Of a stretch of 64,000 bases of DNA, positions 46,278 to 56,697 are shown in pieces. The number at the start of each line of letters is the position of its first letter. Within the stretch, counting starts at the first letter, position 1. Origin of the DNA: Coprinopsis marcescibilis (Eukaryota; Basidiomycota; Agaricomycetes; Agaricales; Psathyrellaceae). The position numbers and the translations under genes were made by a program. The stretch covers positions 59,827-123,826 of the forward strand of contig ML210229.1 in NCBI GenBank assembly GCA_004369085.1. The letters are read 5' to 3'. Under the pieces are notes generated by a model, which saw nothing but the letters and a program-made list of their open reading frames with translations, made no database searches and had not been told where the DNA came from.

Positions 46278-48614
46278 ATGTCAAGCTCAGAGCTGACGCG
46301 ACCAAACGCGGAAGCGAGCGCCAGTCAGGCGAACGATGTGGATGTGCGCCAAGAAAGTCTCAGTGTTACACCAACTATGGTGGACATCGAGCACACACCC
46401 GTGGAGAATGACCCTCGACAATGGTCGCCATTGCGAAAGGTACGAAACCGACTTTGGGTTTTATACAGTTTACTAACGCGTCGTCAGAACATAACTCTCA
46501 CTATCGTCTCGGCGGGGGCGATGATTGCGGGACTTGCAGCGAGTATACAGAATCGTACGTTAATTCGCACTCATTCATCGCCACCTCATTGACTTTTATT
46601 ACCTAGCTGCTGTTCGCGAGATGGAAATCGACCTACCCGCAACGAGTTCCCAGTTCAGCTTGAGCATATCGTTGTTCATCCTTACCCAAGGCTCTGTGCC
46701 TCTGGTCTGGGCTTCCATCGGTGAAATCAAAGGCAGGAAAGTGAGTAGGGTCAAAGCGTCTGGCTGGCTACTGGCCACACTAACCCTTTTGGTCAATAGA
46801 TAGTGTACCTGACATCTATTGCAATCTTTGCAGCAAGCTCCGTGGCTGTCGCTGTAAGCAATAGCATCGAACTGTGCGTTCTCCACCTATTTTCCCGAGA
46901 AAACCCGCATTACTAACCCCATTGGATGCTATAGAGTTATCGCATTTCGTGTCCTTCAGGCGGCAGGGTACGTTCTCCGAGCCTTATAGACCATACGGAA
47001 TTGCTCACGAGCCATATGTAGGTCGAGCGCCGTCATTACGGTCGGAACGACCACATTGGCAGATATTTTCGACCCTAAAGAACGAGGAAGCAAGGTGGGT
47101 AGATTGCCCAGCACACTAAAGCGTTGCTTAGGGAAACGCATGCGCAGGTGGGAATATACTACATGGCGCCTCTTCTCGGCCCAGCAATAGGGCCTATCTT
47201 TGGCGGCGCCTTGACCACAGGCTTCAACTGGCGGGCCATTTTCTGGTTCCTAACAGTACTGTCCGGGGCGATCCTCCTCTGTTTCCTCCTCTTCTTCAAA
47301 GACACATTCCGTCGAGAGCGAAGTGCCGTATACCAGAAGGCGATGAAAAGGCGAATGACTATTGTAGATGGATCCCATGAAGTCGCAAAGAAGGAAGCGG
47401 CAAATACAGAACCGATGACGCGGGATCCAAAGGGCGACTCTAAGACAAATGATTCATCTGAAATAACTTTCAACCCAAAGACCGCAAAACAGAGGGATGT
47501 CGAGAAAGGGTCGCTGCCTGCGTCCGTGAGCTCAACTGTTAAGCTCACGCTCGCAGACGTCGACCCCTTCCGACCAATAGGCTTGGTTCTTCGTCGAATA
47601 AACAACTTATTGACTTTGGCTGCTTCAGGTTAGCGTTCTCTACAGATATACGACTGCCTTCTTTTAATCATGACCTCTCTCAGGCTTAATCTTTGCGTTC
47701 TGCTTTCTGGTTCCCTACACCTCCGCCCGAACGCTCAGTACGCACTACGGCTATGAAGCCTTGAAGATTGGATTGGTCACGCTTTCCTTTGGTTTTGGTA
47801 CGCGCACTGGCTACTACTACACTGGGCGTTTGCTGTTCTGACTCAGTATCGATGGTTGTAGGAGGGGCTGCAGGAAGCCTTCTGGGTGGACGTTGGTCAG
47901 ACTACCAGCTCGCACGGCTAACCAAAAAGAACGCAGGGATATCGCAACCAGAGGTTTGATACCCATTCGGCTACGTCTGCCTCTCAGTCTCATGCTGGAT
48001 TCAATGACAGATGCGCTTAAGGAGCACCATATTTGGCATCATCGCCGTACCCCCAGTCACATTGGGATTCGGCTGGATCTGCCAGAAGCACCTCCACGTC
48101 TCAGTTGTCTGTGTATTCCTTTTCGCATGTGGATTCTTGGCCATGTGAGTAATTTCATTCGCGTGTGTCGGCCTGCCCATAACCATAGCACGTGTACGCG
48201 CTGATATTGTAGATGGATCTACGCGAGCACTCTCGCTTATATTGTTGATGCCAACAATGGCAGGTCCTCCAGTGCTGTGGCCACAAACAGCCTCTTCCGA
48301 GGTGTGTCGGCCTTCATCGCAGTTGAAGTTGCCGTTCCTATGCAGGTACGTGTTGATATCAAATGTATCACCCAGGTGTTTTGAGCCTCAACCTCACGTT
48401 TGTTAATCTACAATCGGGAATAGGACAATTTGGGTGACGGTGCGTTCAATTCCGCTAGCGCCTATGATGGCGGAGCTTACTGAAATGCTACCAATTTTGG
48501 TCAGGTTGGATGTACACCATATGGGCAGCCATTATGGTTGTCGCCGGTGCACTGCTGCTCCTTGTGCTCAAGAATGGAGGACGCTGGAGAGAACATGCAG
48601 ACAGCAAGTCGTAA
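46278..48614 (+). CDS. MFS drug-efflux-type transporter (DHA1 family)
   Basis: Thirteen exons: 46278-46439, 46488-46554, 46607-46740, 46800-46873, 46935-46967, 47022-47094, 47148-47628, 47684-47797, 47847-47953, 48011-48144, 48213-48345, 48424-48439 and 48505-48614; 545 residues. Cytosolic N-terminus, then helices with ITLTIVSAGAMIAGLAASIQ, the PLVWASIGEIKGRKIVYL signature (loop 2-3 G-x-x-x-D/E-x-x-GR-K), FRVLQAAGSSAVITVGTTTL ADIF (motif with Q-x-x-G), and APLLGPAIGPIFGGAL (antiporter motif C, gxxxGPxxGG). A long charged central loop is followed by six more helices. Motif C indicates a proton antiporter, probably a multidrug or xenobiotic exporter of the Qdr/Tpo-like DHA1 group. Exon 12 is only 16 nt. 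Substrate unknown. Confidence 0.92.
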
Positions 48615-49224
48615 TTGCAATACGACCATAGCCTCGGCTACCCAGACATAGACATGCTCCTCACTTCACTTCACCGTGAGATGAAGTGATGCGCGCTTAG
48701 AACTTAGAACGTTTTGTACCACATGCTCGATGCCATGACAGCTCTACTTAGTCCTTATACCTTTGTTGATTGATACGCTAAGAGTCACTATAATGTGGCT
48801 CGGTAAATACATGAGACTTCGAGTGACATACTCGCCGTTTGATTCAGGGAACTCATATCATTGGGTCTTGGTTGATGATACAGTACTTGGAGTGCCGGGA
48901 GGTGCGGGTGGACTAAAGTGGCACGGCGATAACAAGACTGAAACATCAATTCGCTAATGAAACTGAATTTTCCGGTACGCATCGGCTAGAAAACAGGCTA
49001 AGACTGCGGGGCGATCAATCAGTTATTTGATCATCGGCATTGAAATCGTGCTACTTACCCCAGAGAAGAATTCCAAACTGCGCCAGTCAGCACAGTCGCA
49101 GTGCGCGAAATATGTATAAAAGCCTGGGATTGAAGGAAGGGACAACACAACACGACACATCCACTCTATCACACCGAGAACCACAGCCAGTTAGCAAGTG
49201 CGGCTTTAAGATCTTATCACTCAG
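48615..49224. other. intergenic region and promoter of the small-peptide ORF
   Basis: Holds a CTTCAC/GTGAAG-type inverted repeat near 48661-48688 (likely 3' end structure of the transporter) and, near its right end, a TATA box followed by a CA-rich leader. No other gene seen. Confidence 0.5.
49115..49122 (+). promoter_or_regulatory. TATA box upstream of the small secreted-peptide ORF
   Basis: TATAAAAG lies 110 bases before the ATG at 49225. A CA-rich leader (ACAACACAACACGACACATC at 49142-49161) follows, typical of strongly expressed fungal genes. Confidence 0.65.
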
Positions 49225-49374
49225 ATGCATTATCTTCCCTCTCTCGCCTTCCTTGCCGTTATCCTCTCCGCTGTACAATTGGGAATTGCGGCCCCGCAGC
49301 CAGTCGACTTGAATAAGAGGAACCCGGATCCCCAGGGCAGGCCTCCGTCCTGGAGGCAAGCGCAAAGTCCTTAA
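49225..49374 (+). CDS. tiny secreted peptide precursor candidate
   Basis: A 49-residue ORF. A strong signal peptide (MHYLPSLAFLAVILSAVQLG, then IAAP) is followed by a short spacer PQPVDLN, a dibasic Lys-Arg that fits Kex2 cleavage, and a 17-residue Pro/Arg-rich tail, NPDPQGRPPSWRQAQSP. The promoter looks strong (TATA at 49115-49122). No family recognised. Complication: seven bases after the stop sits a well-formed intron (49382-49431 region: GTAAGC, branch CTAAC, ATAG). A different frame (GQASVLEASAKSLIA then KERRVASVITIFLSM) stays open across it. Thus the real product could come from another frame or a frameshift, and the intron may instead be a 3' UTR intron. Confidence 0.5.
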   Translation: MHYLPSLAFLAVILSAVQLGIAAPQPVDLNKRNPDPQGRPPSWRQAQSP

Positions 49375-50175
49375 TAGCTGTAAGCTGTGACTTAAAGTTT
49401 TGGTTGGAAAGATGGCTAACGAATCGATAGAAGGAGCGACGAGTCGCATCGGTGATTACTATATTCCTTTCCATGTAGCTTAGTTACTCACCTGCACTCT
49501 GAAGTGACCGCGTGGGGAGCCTGCTTATAGCCCCTAAGTGCATAGCTACCCTTGTATACTTTTCGTCGGCTATCACAGAGACGTGTGAGGTCGAGAATAT
49601 GGAATATCCGATGTTGCCCTTTGACTATTGATTTCAAGTTCATGTTTAATGAGGCATCTAGTTCTGAAAGCTAGGCAAGAGCAGGTCTTTGACCATTCTG
49701 TAAATGTAGCATCTCCACATATTTGTAGGCCGAGACTAAACGGCAGAGCCGCGCTTCTCGGGATGTTCCAGTCTGGGCGCTAACATCACTGACGTGGGTC
49801 TCCCATGGAGAAGCGCCTGAACAATATAACGATGGCAGCAGACAGACGTGTGGAGACGTGATACTCCTACAATATTCTTCCCAAAAGGCTAGGAACCATC
49901 TCCGAAGATCTAACTCGGGAGTTTGACTGTTGCCAGTGTGTCTCAGTACATTTGCTCAAAAGTCCTCAATATTAACGATACATTCTGGCATGCGCTCGGG
50001 CATGGTCTGTACTCAGGGCGTTTAACCAATGATGTCATCCGATAGCGACCGGATTGATCTGTCACCTCTCCGCACAGTCAAATGTCGGTTCAACACAGCC
50101 ATATGTAACCTTCTTGCAGCATGCTGGCACGTCGATCACAGCTCGCTCGCATACTACAACGACCTCTTCTGCGCT
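49375..50175. other. intergenic region upstream of the DUF4139 pair
   Basis: An in-frame open stretch from 50029 precedes the gene but resembles 5' flank rather than coding sequence (see the neighbouring paralogue). No other feature. Confidence 0.5.
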
Positions 50176-52318
50176 ATGAGCATGGAGCAAAATCAGCTTC
50201 CAGCGTTCGACTCGGACCACCGAGTCAATCTGGTCTCTACTATGGACAGCAAGATCATCAGTGTGTCCGTGTACTCAGGACGCGCTGAAATCGTTCGTCT
50301 GTTCAAGTTTGAGGTCAAGACCGGGCATAACAAGGTCGTGGTCAGTGGGCTTCCGCTGGCGATCGACCAAGAATCGTTCAGGTGCGTCACACTGGATTGA
50401 CTTTACTTGACCCACGTATGCCAATGTTGGCGGTGACTTGCAGGGTGGAAGGACGCGGGTCAGCAACAATACACGATGTCACCATCTCGCATGCAGAGCC
50501 ACCGCCCAAACCCACGACATCTCCCAAGCTTCAGGACCTTGAAGACGAATTCCTCAAAGTGACAAAAGCTCTAGTTCGTGCAGACAAAGCTCTCAAATCC
50601 CTGGAAGTCTACATCAAGAGCTTAAGCTCGAGGTATACCGATGTTACGAAGCTACAAGAAATTGTCACGAGATACGACGAGGCCGCTGAGAAGCTGGACG
50701 ACAAGATTACGGTGCTAGATGCCAAACAGAAGGGTCTTGATTGCGAGGTACAGGAGGAGAAGAAGGTGCTAAGTGGGCCGCAGCCAAACGAAAAGTTGAA
50801 TCTCAAGGCGAGTATTGGAGTGTTTGCGGATCGGTCTGGGGAGGTTGAGGTTGCCTTGATATACGGTCAGTGACTTCTCTATCATGCATTCACGGGAGTT
50901 TTCTTCTTTTTCCCCCATCTTTTCCTCACAATTTGGGCCTATAGCTGTGTCGAACGCTTCTTGGGTGGCAACATACGACATTCGGGTGGACATGGCGGCC
51001 AAGGACAAGCCTGTGGACCTCATCTACAAAGGGGCTATCACTCAAAATACGGGGGAGGTATGTTTCCTGACTCGTGAGTCGTACTCTGGGCGAGCAATAA
51101 TCTGATACGGATGTTGCGTAGGACTGGACAGATGTTCCGATATCTCTGGAGACTGCAGCCCCCACATTCGGGGTAAATATTCCAAGGCTATCCACATGGA
51201 CACTCTCCGTGTATAATCCTGCCATTTTTGCTGGAAAAAATGAGTGGAGGAAAGAAAGGAAAGGCGGGAAAGAAGCGTTACCAAAATCGGTCGCGGTTGG
51301 GGGCATGCCAGGTGGGGGCCCTCCGCCTCTCCCAGGGTACTCCTTAGGCAGAATGATGAGACGGGATGACTCAGACGAGGAGGATGGGTCTGTGGATGAT
51401 ATTCGCCATCGCTCACTTCAGGTGTCCAGCAAAGGCAATGTCACCGCCACCTTCACCGTTCCTGGGCTCATGTCCATTCCAAGCGACAATGCTGCACACA
51501 GTGTCACCATTGTGCAATTAAAGCTGGATGCCACCATGGAATGGATCTCCGTGCCAAAACGGGAGGCAAAGGTTCACCTCAAGGTTAATTCCTAGTTAGC
51601 AGATTTCTAAATGATATGAATGACCTGATATTTGCAGGCTATCGTCAAGAACAAATCGGAGTACGCTCTCTTGGCAGGACAGGCCAGTGTCTATGTGGAC
51701 GGAAGTTTTATTGCGCGAACGTCTTTACCGGCAGTTAGCCCAGAAGAAACATTTGACTGCCCTCTCGGGTAAGGTTTCTCCACATACGATGCGGCTTTCA
51801 CTCAAACTCATTTACGGTGTAGCCTCGACCCTTCAATTCGTGTTACATACCCTCCAGTTACCAAGAAATCTACCCACAGCGGTTTCATGACGAAATCCCG
51901 TGTGCAGAACTTTACTCAACGTATAACCATCCATAACACCAAGTCATCCCAGATCGAGAGCATCAAAATCTTGGATCAAGTGCCCGTCTCCGAGGATTCG
52001 ATCATTGGAGTGAAGCTCATCTCACCTGCCTTGACCGTGGCGGAGGCCAACAGCACTATAGCTGCTTCAACTCGGAAGAACGGGGCGACTCGGAATAATA
52101 AGAATGGCGTCACCGTCCCCGGGCCAATCAGGGTTGCACAAGGGATAACCGTGCAGTGGGATGGGGGGGAGGACGTGGTATCTGACGAGGACGTCAGGGA
52201 TTTGGGTAAAGACGGAAAGCTGTATTGGGAATGCACCATCCCTGCGCAAGGTAGAATCAACCTTTCGTTGCAATGGGAGGTTTCTGCACCGTTCAGTACG
52301 AATGTAATCGGTCTTTAA
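50176..52318 (+). CDS. DUF4140/DUF4139 (MuiA-like, F37C4.5-type) protein, copy 1
   Basis: Six exons, 50176-50381, 50444-50865, 50945-51057, 51122-51583, 51638-51768 and 51823-52318, give 609 residues. The DUF4140 N-terminus contains ISVSVYSGRAEIVRLFKFEV. A coiled coil follows (LEDEFLKVTKALVRADKAL... IVTRYDEAAEKLDDKITVLD). The DUF4139 domain carries ATYDIRVDM, PVDLIYKGAITQNTGEDWTD, PTFGVNIPRLSTWTLSVY, LDPSIRVTYPPVTKKSTHSG and the C-terminal beta blocks IPAQGRINLSLQWEVSAP. The family is widespread in bacteria, fungi and animals with no settled function. The start may be 50176 or 50182. Immediately followed by a paralogue of the same coding length in the same orientation. Confidence 0.88.
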
Positions 52319-52910
52319 TCAACTGGGCGATGTATGCGTAGCTATGGTTGTGGCTTTACTCTACGGTTACGTTATAAGTCCAATTTCATTTCGCCTAGTA
52401 TCTTGTTCCTCCTCCAATAACGAGGGCGCGTAAGTACAACCGGATAACGATAATCGGACAAAAATCACGCACGCATAAGGTCACCAGAAAATCTCGGGTT
52501 TCAACTTCTGGAACTTTATAGCATAGGAATACATTCAAGAAACCAGCACCATTTTAGCACCTCTCTGGCTGCACCCAACGGTCTCAAACGTTACCGCAAA
52601 CTTTGACCTCCTGTGAGATTCGAACCCACGTCTTGGCGCCTCGGTCTCAGTTTGATTGACATTCTACCTTCTAAGCGTATATTCTTGGTGACCGTGGTTC
52701 GTTTAACAGCAGTGACTTCCACAATCACTTCCACTACTAGTTCACCGCAAGCAGTTGTCAGGAAGCGATGACCGGTCAATGACTAGTGACTGGACTGCCT
52801 CGCAACATAGCCTCTTGCTCAGAACCGCGATTCTCACATATATAAGTCTGGCCACACCATTTCCGATTACCCACCAACCACAATTCAATTCAGTCCCACG
52901 TTCAACAGTC
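52319..52910. promoter_or_regulatory. intergenic region between the tandem DUF4139 genes
   Basis: Holds a TATA box (ATATATAAG, 52838-52846) 65 bases before the next ATG. On the minus strand, 52604-52690, there is a tRNA-like remnant: a good T arm (GTGGG TTCGAAT CTCAC) and a D-arm-like GGTAGAAT, but no matching acceptor. Not a working tRNA. Confidence 0.5.
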
Positions 52911-55010
52911 ATGCCTACCGAAAACCCGTCGATCCAACCCCCAGCTTTCGACGAGATCAGCGAGCTGAAGCTCGTTTCCGAGAAGAATAGCAAGATAATC
53001 AGCATCTCTGTGTACTCTGGCCGCGCAGAGGTAACACGTCTGTTCAAGTTTGGGGTCAAGACCGGTCAGAATCAGGTCGAGGTAGTGGGACTGCCATCAG
53101 CGATGGACCAACAGTCCTTCAGGTATGCTGTGATTCCCAGTCGTGTCGGTGTTGACTTTTCTTACGGTGCCTTTTTATAGAGTGGAAGGGCGCGGTTCAG
53201 CAACAATACACGACGTGACCATCGCGTACATCCCTCTCACCCCTAAATCAACAACCTCGGAGAAGTTGACAGAGCCCGAGTCGAGCCTCACGAAGACCAC
53301 TAAGGCCTTGCTGCGAGCTGAAATGGCTTTGAAGGCCCTTGAAAGTTACCTTGGCAGTCTAAACTCACAACATACCGATGTGTCGAAACTCCAGACCATT
53401 GTCACCAACTACGACGAAACGGCCGAGAAATTGGACGACAAGATAACGGAATTGCGGGCTAGGAAGATAAAGTTGGAAAGTGAGATAAAGGATGAGAAGA
53501 AGGCGTTGGACGGACCACGGCCAAACGAGAAATTGGCTCTCAAAGCCACGATTGGTGTCTTCGCCGACCACGAGGGCGACGTTGAGATTGCTCTGATATA
53601 CGGTTAGTCCCACCCATACTCATGTGAGCTCCCAAGAGCAGGACAGACTGAGCATCGTCTCAGCTGTGTCAAACGCTACATGGACAGCTGCTTACGACAT
53701 TCGCGTCGACATGGACACCAAAGACAAGCCCGTAGACCTCATCTACAAAGGAGCCATTACTCAGAATACCGGCGAGGTCAGTGCGCTGTTGTCTGTTCTT
53801 TCTTCTTCGTTGACAATGGGATTCAGGACTGGACAGACGTACCCATTGCGTTGGAGACAGCGGCACCAACCTTCGGTTTGGGAATACCCACTCTCTCACC
53901 TTGGACCTTGTCCGTCTACTCACAGCCCTTTGGAAAGCACAAGCCTTACAGTAACATGAGCAAGCATCGAGGTGGAGGGGGTGCTTTGATGCCCGCGGGG
54001 ATGGGTGGCGCTCAAGAGGAGTATCCTCAACTTCAGGCCCAGGCATACTCAGTGAGCTTAGATATGGGATTTGGTTCTGGTGAGAGCGAGATGCAGCATC
54101 GCTCTCTTCAGGTCTCCAGCAAGGGCAACATAACCGCAACGTTCACCGTCCCTGGTCTAATGACGATCCCGAGTGACAACGTCGCTCACAACGTGACTAT
54201 TGCTCAACTTGAGCTGGACGCTACCATGGAATGGGTGTCCGTCCCTAAGTTAGACGCCAAGGTTCACTTGAAGGTGAATCCCAATCTCACTCTTCCTAAC
54301 GAGTGCTCATTCTGGCTATTAGGCTATTGTTAAGAACGCGTCCGAGTACACCCTTCTGAGTGGGCCTGGTAGTGTGTACGTCGATGGGAGCTTCATTGCT
54401 CGGACCGATGTACCCGCTGTCAGCCCTGAAGAGACCTTTGACTGTCCTCTCGGGTAAGCCATTCCCTTGTTCCACGAATCTTGAACGCTCATCAGTAATA
54501 TTTAGTCTTGACCCCTCCGTTCGCGTCACTTACGCTCCTCTCTCCAAGAAAGCCACGCAAAGTGGGTTCATGACCAAAACACGCATCCAAAACTTTACCC
54601 AACGTATCAACATCCACAACACCAAGTCTAGCACCATCGGCAACATCAAGATTTTTGACCAAGTCCCCGTATCCGAGGACAGCGTTATCACCGCCAAGCT
54701 AATTTCACCCTCACTGCAGGTCCTCGACTCCAACGGTGACACGGCTGCAGGGCTGAGTGCGTTGTCGAGGCCAGGAGGCGGCGTGAAGAACAAGCTGGGC
54801 GTCCATGTACCAGCTCCCATCAGTATTTCTCAGGGCATAACAGTTCAGTGGGACGGTGCAGACGAGGCTGCCTCGGACTCTGATGCTTTGGAGTTGGGTA
54901 AGAACGGGAAGCTGGTGTGGAACTGTGCAATCCCGGCTCAAGGAAAGATTAATCTTTCGCTCCAATGGGAGGTTTCAGCCCCTCTTCGAACTGCTATCGT
55001 TGGTTTATGA
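52911..55010 (+). CDS. DUF4140/DUF4139 (MuiA-like, F37C4.5-type) protein, copy 2
   Basis: Tandem paralogue of 50176-52318. Exons 52911-53122, 53181-53602, 53664-53776, 53827-54273, 54323-54453 and 54506-55010; 609 residues. Exons 2, 3 and 5 have exactly the same lengths as in copy 1 (422, 113 and 131 nt), while exons 1, 4 and 6 differ by small multiples of three, so intron positions are fully conserved. Same block order: SVYSGRAEVTRLFKFGVKTG, coiled coil, AYDIRVDM, PVDLIYKGAITQNTGEDWTD, LDPSVRVTYAPLSKKATQSG. The main divergence is a variable Gly/Met/Ser-rich loop in exon 4 (about 53930-54060). Start ATG 52911 is supported by a TATA box 65 bp upstream. Confidence 0.9.
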
Positions 55011-55241
55011 GGTACTTCAGAGCACGCCAGCTCTTTAGTGTTACTGGTTTCTTTTGAGGTAGCCTACTGGTGTAACATGTGCGACGATTCAGCGACCAAG
55101 GGGAATTCTCAACTTCATCTTGGTTAGTGTGAGCATTGTAAGTTGTGACTATGGGAATTGCCACATGTGTACAGAATATCGGAAGATCATGGGATATGAA
55201 ATATGTATAGATCTGCGAGGAGAAGCCTGGTTAGAAGAAGG

Positions 55242-56354
55242 TCAATGGTCCTTTTCATTTAACTCTTCCCATGGAGGAAGGTCAAACAAACCAGGCAAAT
55301 TATCCCAAACATGCTTCTGGCCAGCTTTGAAGCATTCCTGGCCATGTGCAAGGCAGTTGGGGCATATTTTGTTGCCCTGCGGAGGTTTTGGAAACGAACC
55401 AAATGCCAGCGCGATGCTGGGTACAGGTTTGCAGACCAGCTCCAAAATGGCCCTATAGCTGTCACGGCACGGATCAGAGAGACTGGAAGGGTTGCATTTG
55501 CAATTGGCAGGTTTTCCGGCCCACAACCAGCCAAATAGATGGCTTGTGATATGGCCGTACAATCTGTCGCGACCAAGGATGAGGAGCCTTTGAGCTGACG
55601 GAGACAGGAGAGAAACTGTGCCGCCTTGGCTCACAGTCCCATCGAAAACAAAGGCCTATCATCAAATATTAGATCAGCACTGTAAAAATTGAAACTGTGG
55701 TACTTGCAGGAAAATCCTTCCGGAGAAGGGCCCCCAAAAAGGCCGCTGGAATGCACCTTCCCAATTCGAACGATGCATGTATTCAGGATGTCGCAGTAGG
55801 ACATGGTATCGTCCAGATAGAAGCTCCCACTGAAGAATGTTGACGTCGGGCGAAACTTTTCGAATTTGGTGGGATAAGTAGCTTCCAGTTGTCGTTCTGC
55901 TTCCTTGTATAGGTGAGGGAAGGGATACTTGTGGCTGAGCGTGATGATCGATCTAATGAGAGAGAACGGGAACTTGATCGTCTGTTTGTAATGGCTATTA
56001 AGAAGTAAAAACACGTTAGATCCAACAAATAAACACGACCGACAAGAAAACTCACCGAAACCCATCGTATATGAGTCACAAAACAGCTTCCCAGGAATCT
56101 GCCATGTCATGTTCAAGCAACACCACTGGACAAGCCACGTCTTGTTCAACGGGCTGTGGCAAGGAGAACATGTCGCGAAGAACTTCTGAATGGGCCGCCA
56201 AAATGCTTTTATGAACGCGGAACTGGGTCTTCTCTGCTTGAAGGATGATATTGCCATCTTCGTACCAGACGGATTCACAGCGCTTGGTAGACGGTTCCAC
56301 TGATACATCAGTGTCGTCTTCCCGTGGGCGTTTGGCGACTCTGTCCTCCGACAT
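55242..56354 (-). pseudogene. BTB/POZ pseudogene
   Basis: Relative of the intact BTB gene at 35657-36800. Exon 1 (56354-56056) gives MSEDRVAKRPRE... VWYEDGNIILQAEKTQFRV, HKSILAAHSEVLRDMF, then DSWEAVL followed by an in-frame TGA (56078-56076) and LIYDGFR. The stop falls inside the BTB fold. Exon 2 starts at 55994 (HYKQTIKFPFSLIRSII). The last segment (55634-55242) still encodes VSLLSPSAQRLLILGRDRL and the family end CPNCLAHGQECFKAGQKHVW...LFDLPPWEEL. The obvious splice (donor 55714 region, acceptor GATAG near 55650) enters the wrong frame; only a weak GAG acceptor near 55631 restores it. Two independent lesions argue for a decaying copy. Sequencing error is the alternative for the TGA. Confidence 0.75.
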
Positions 56355-56697
56355 CACTGAGATACTAGAAGGGCGGATGACAACGATTCTATCGATCACT
56401 TTATTTTAACTTTATTTATATCTTTATTCTAAAATTGCGGCAAAATAAATAACAAGAAAATATTCACAAATCGGAAACAAATGTATTCCAACACTAATGA
56501 TTGAAGTACCGCTCGCAAAAAAGGAAGACTCAGCGCCAATGGGTGGATACTACGAAGGGTCTGATATAAATGAGTAGTTATCGGGGCAAGGAAGAACTGG
56601 AAGAACGAAGTGACATTGAACGTAATGATCGATAGAGTCGAGGGATATTATACGCAAGAAAGAAGAACAGGGACGCGAATCAATGGGATAAAGCCAG
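56355..56697. other. short intergenic gap
   Basis: AT-rich 343 bp between two minus-strand genes. No gene seen. Confidence 0.6.

Noticed and set aside
50029..50175. N-terminal extension of DUF4139 copy 1
   Set aside because: The paralogue has a TATA box that places transcription start inside the equivalent stretch, and the extension does not resemble the family.
52604..52690. Possible tRNA gene on the minus strand
   Set aside because: The T arm pairs well but no 5' acceptor strand matches, and the anticodon stem has mismatches; kept only as a remnant.
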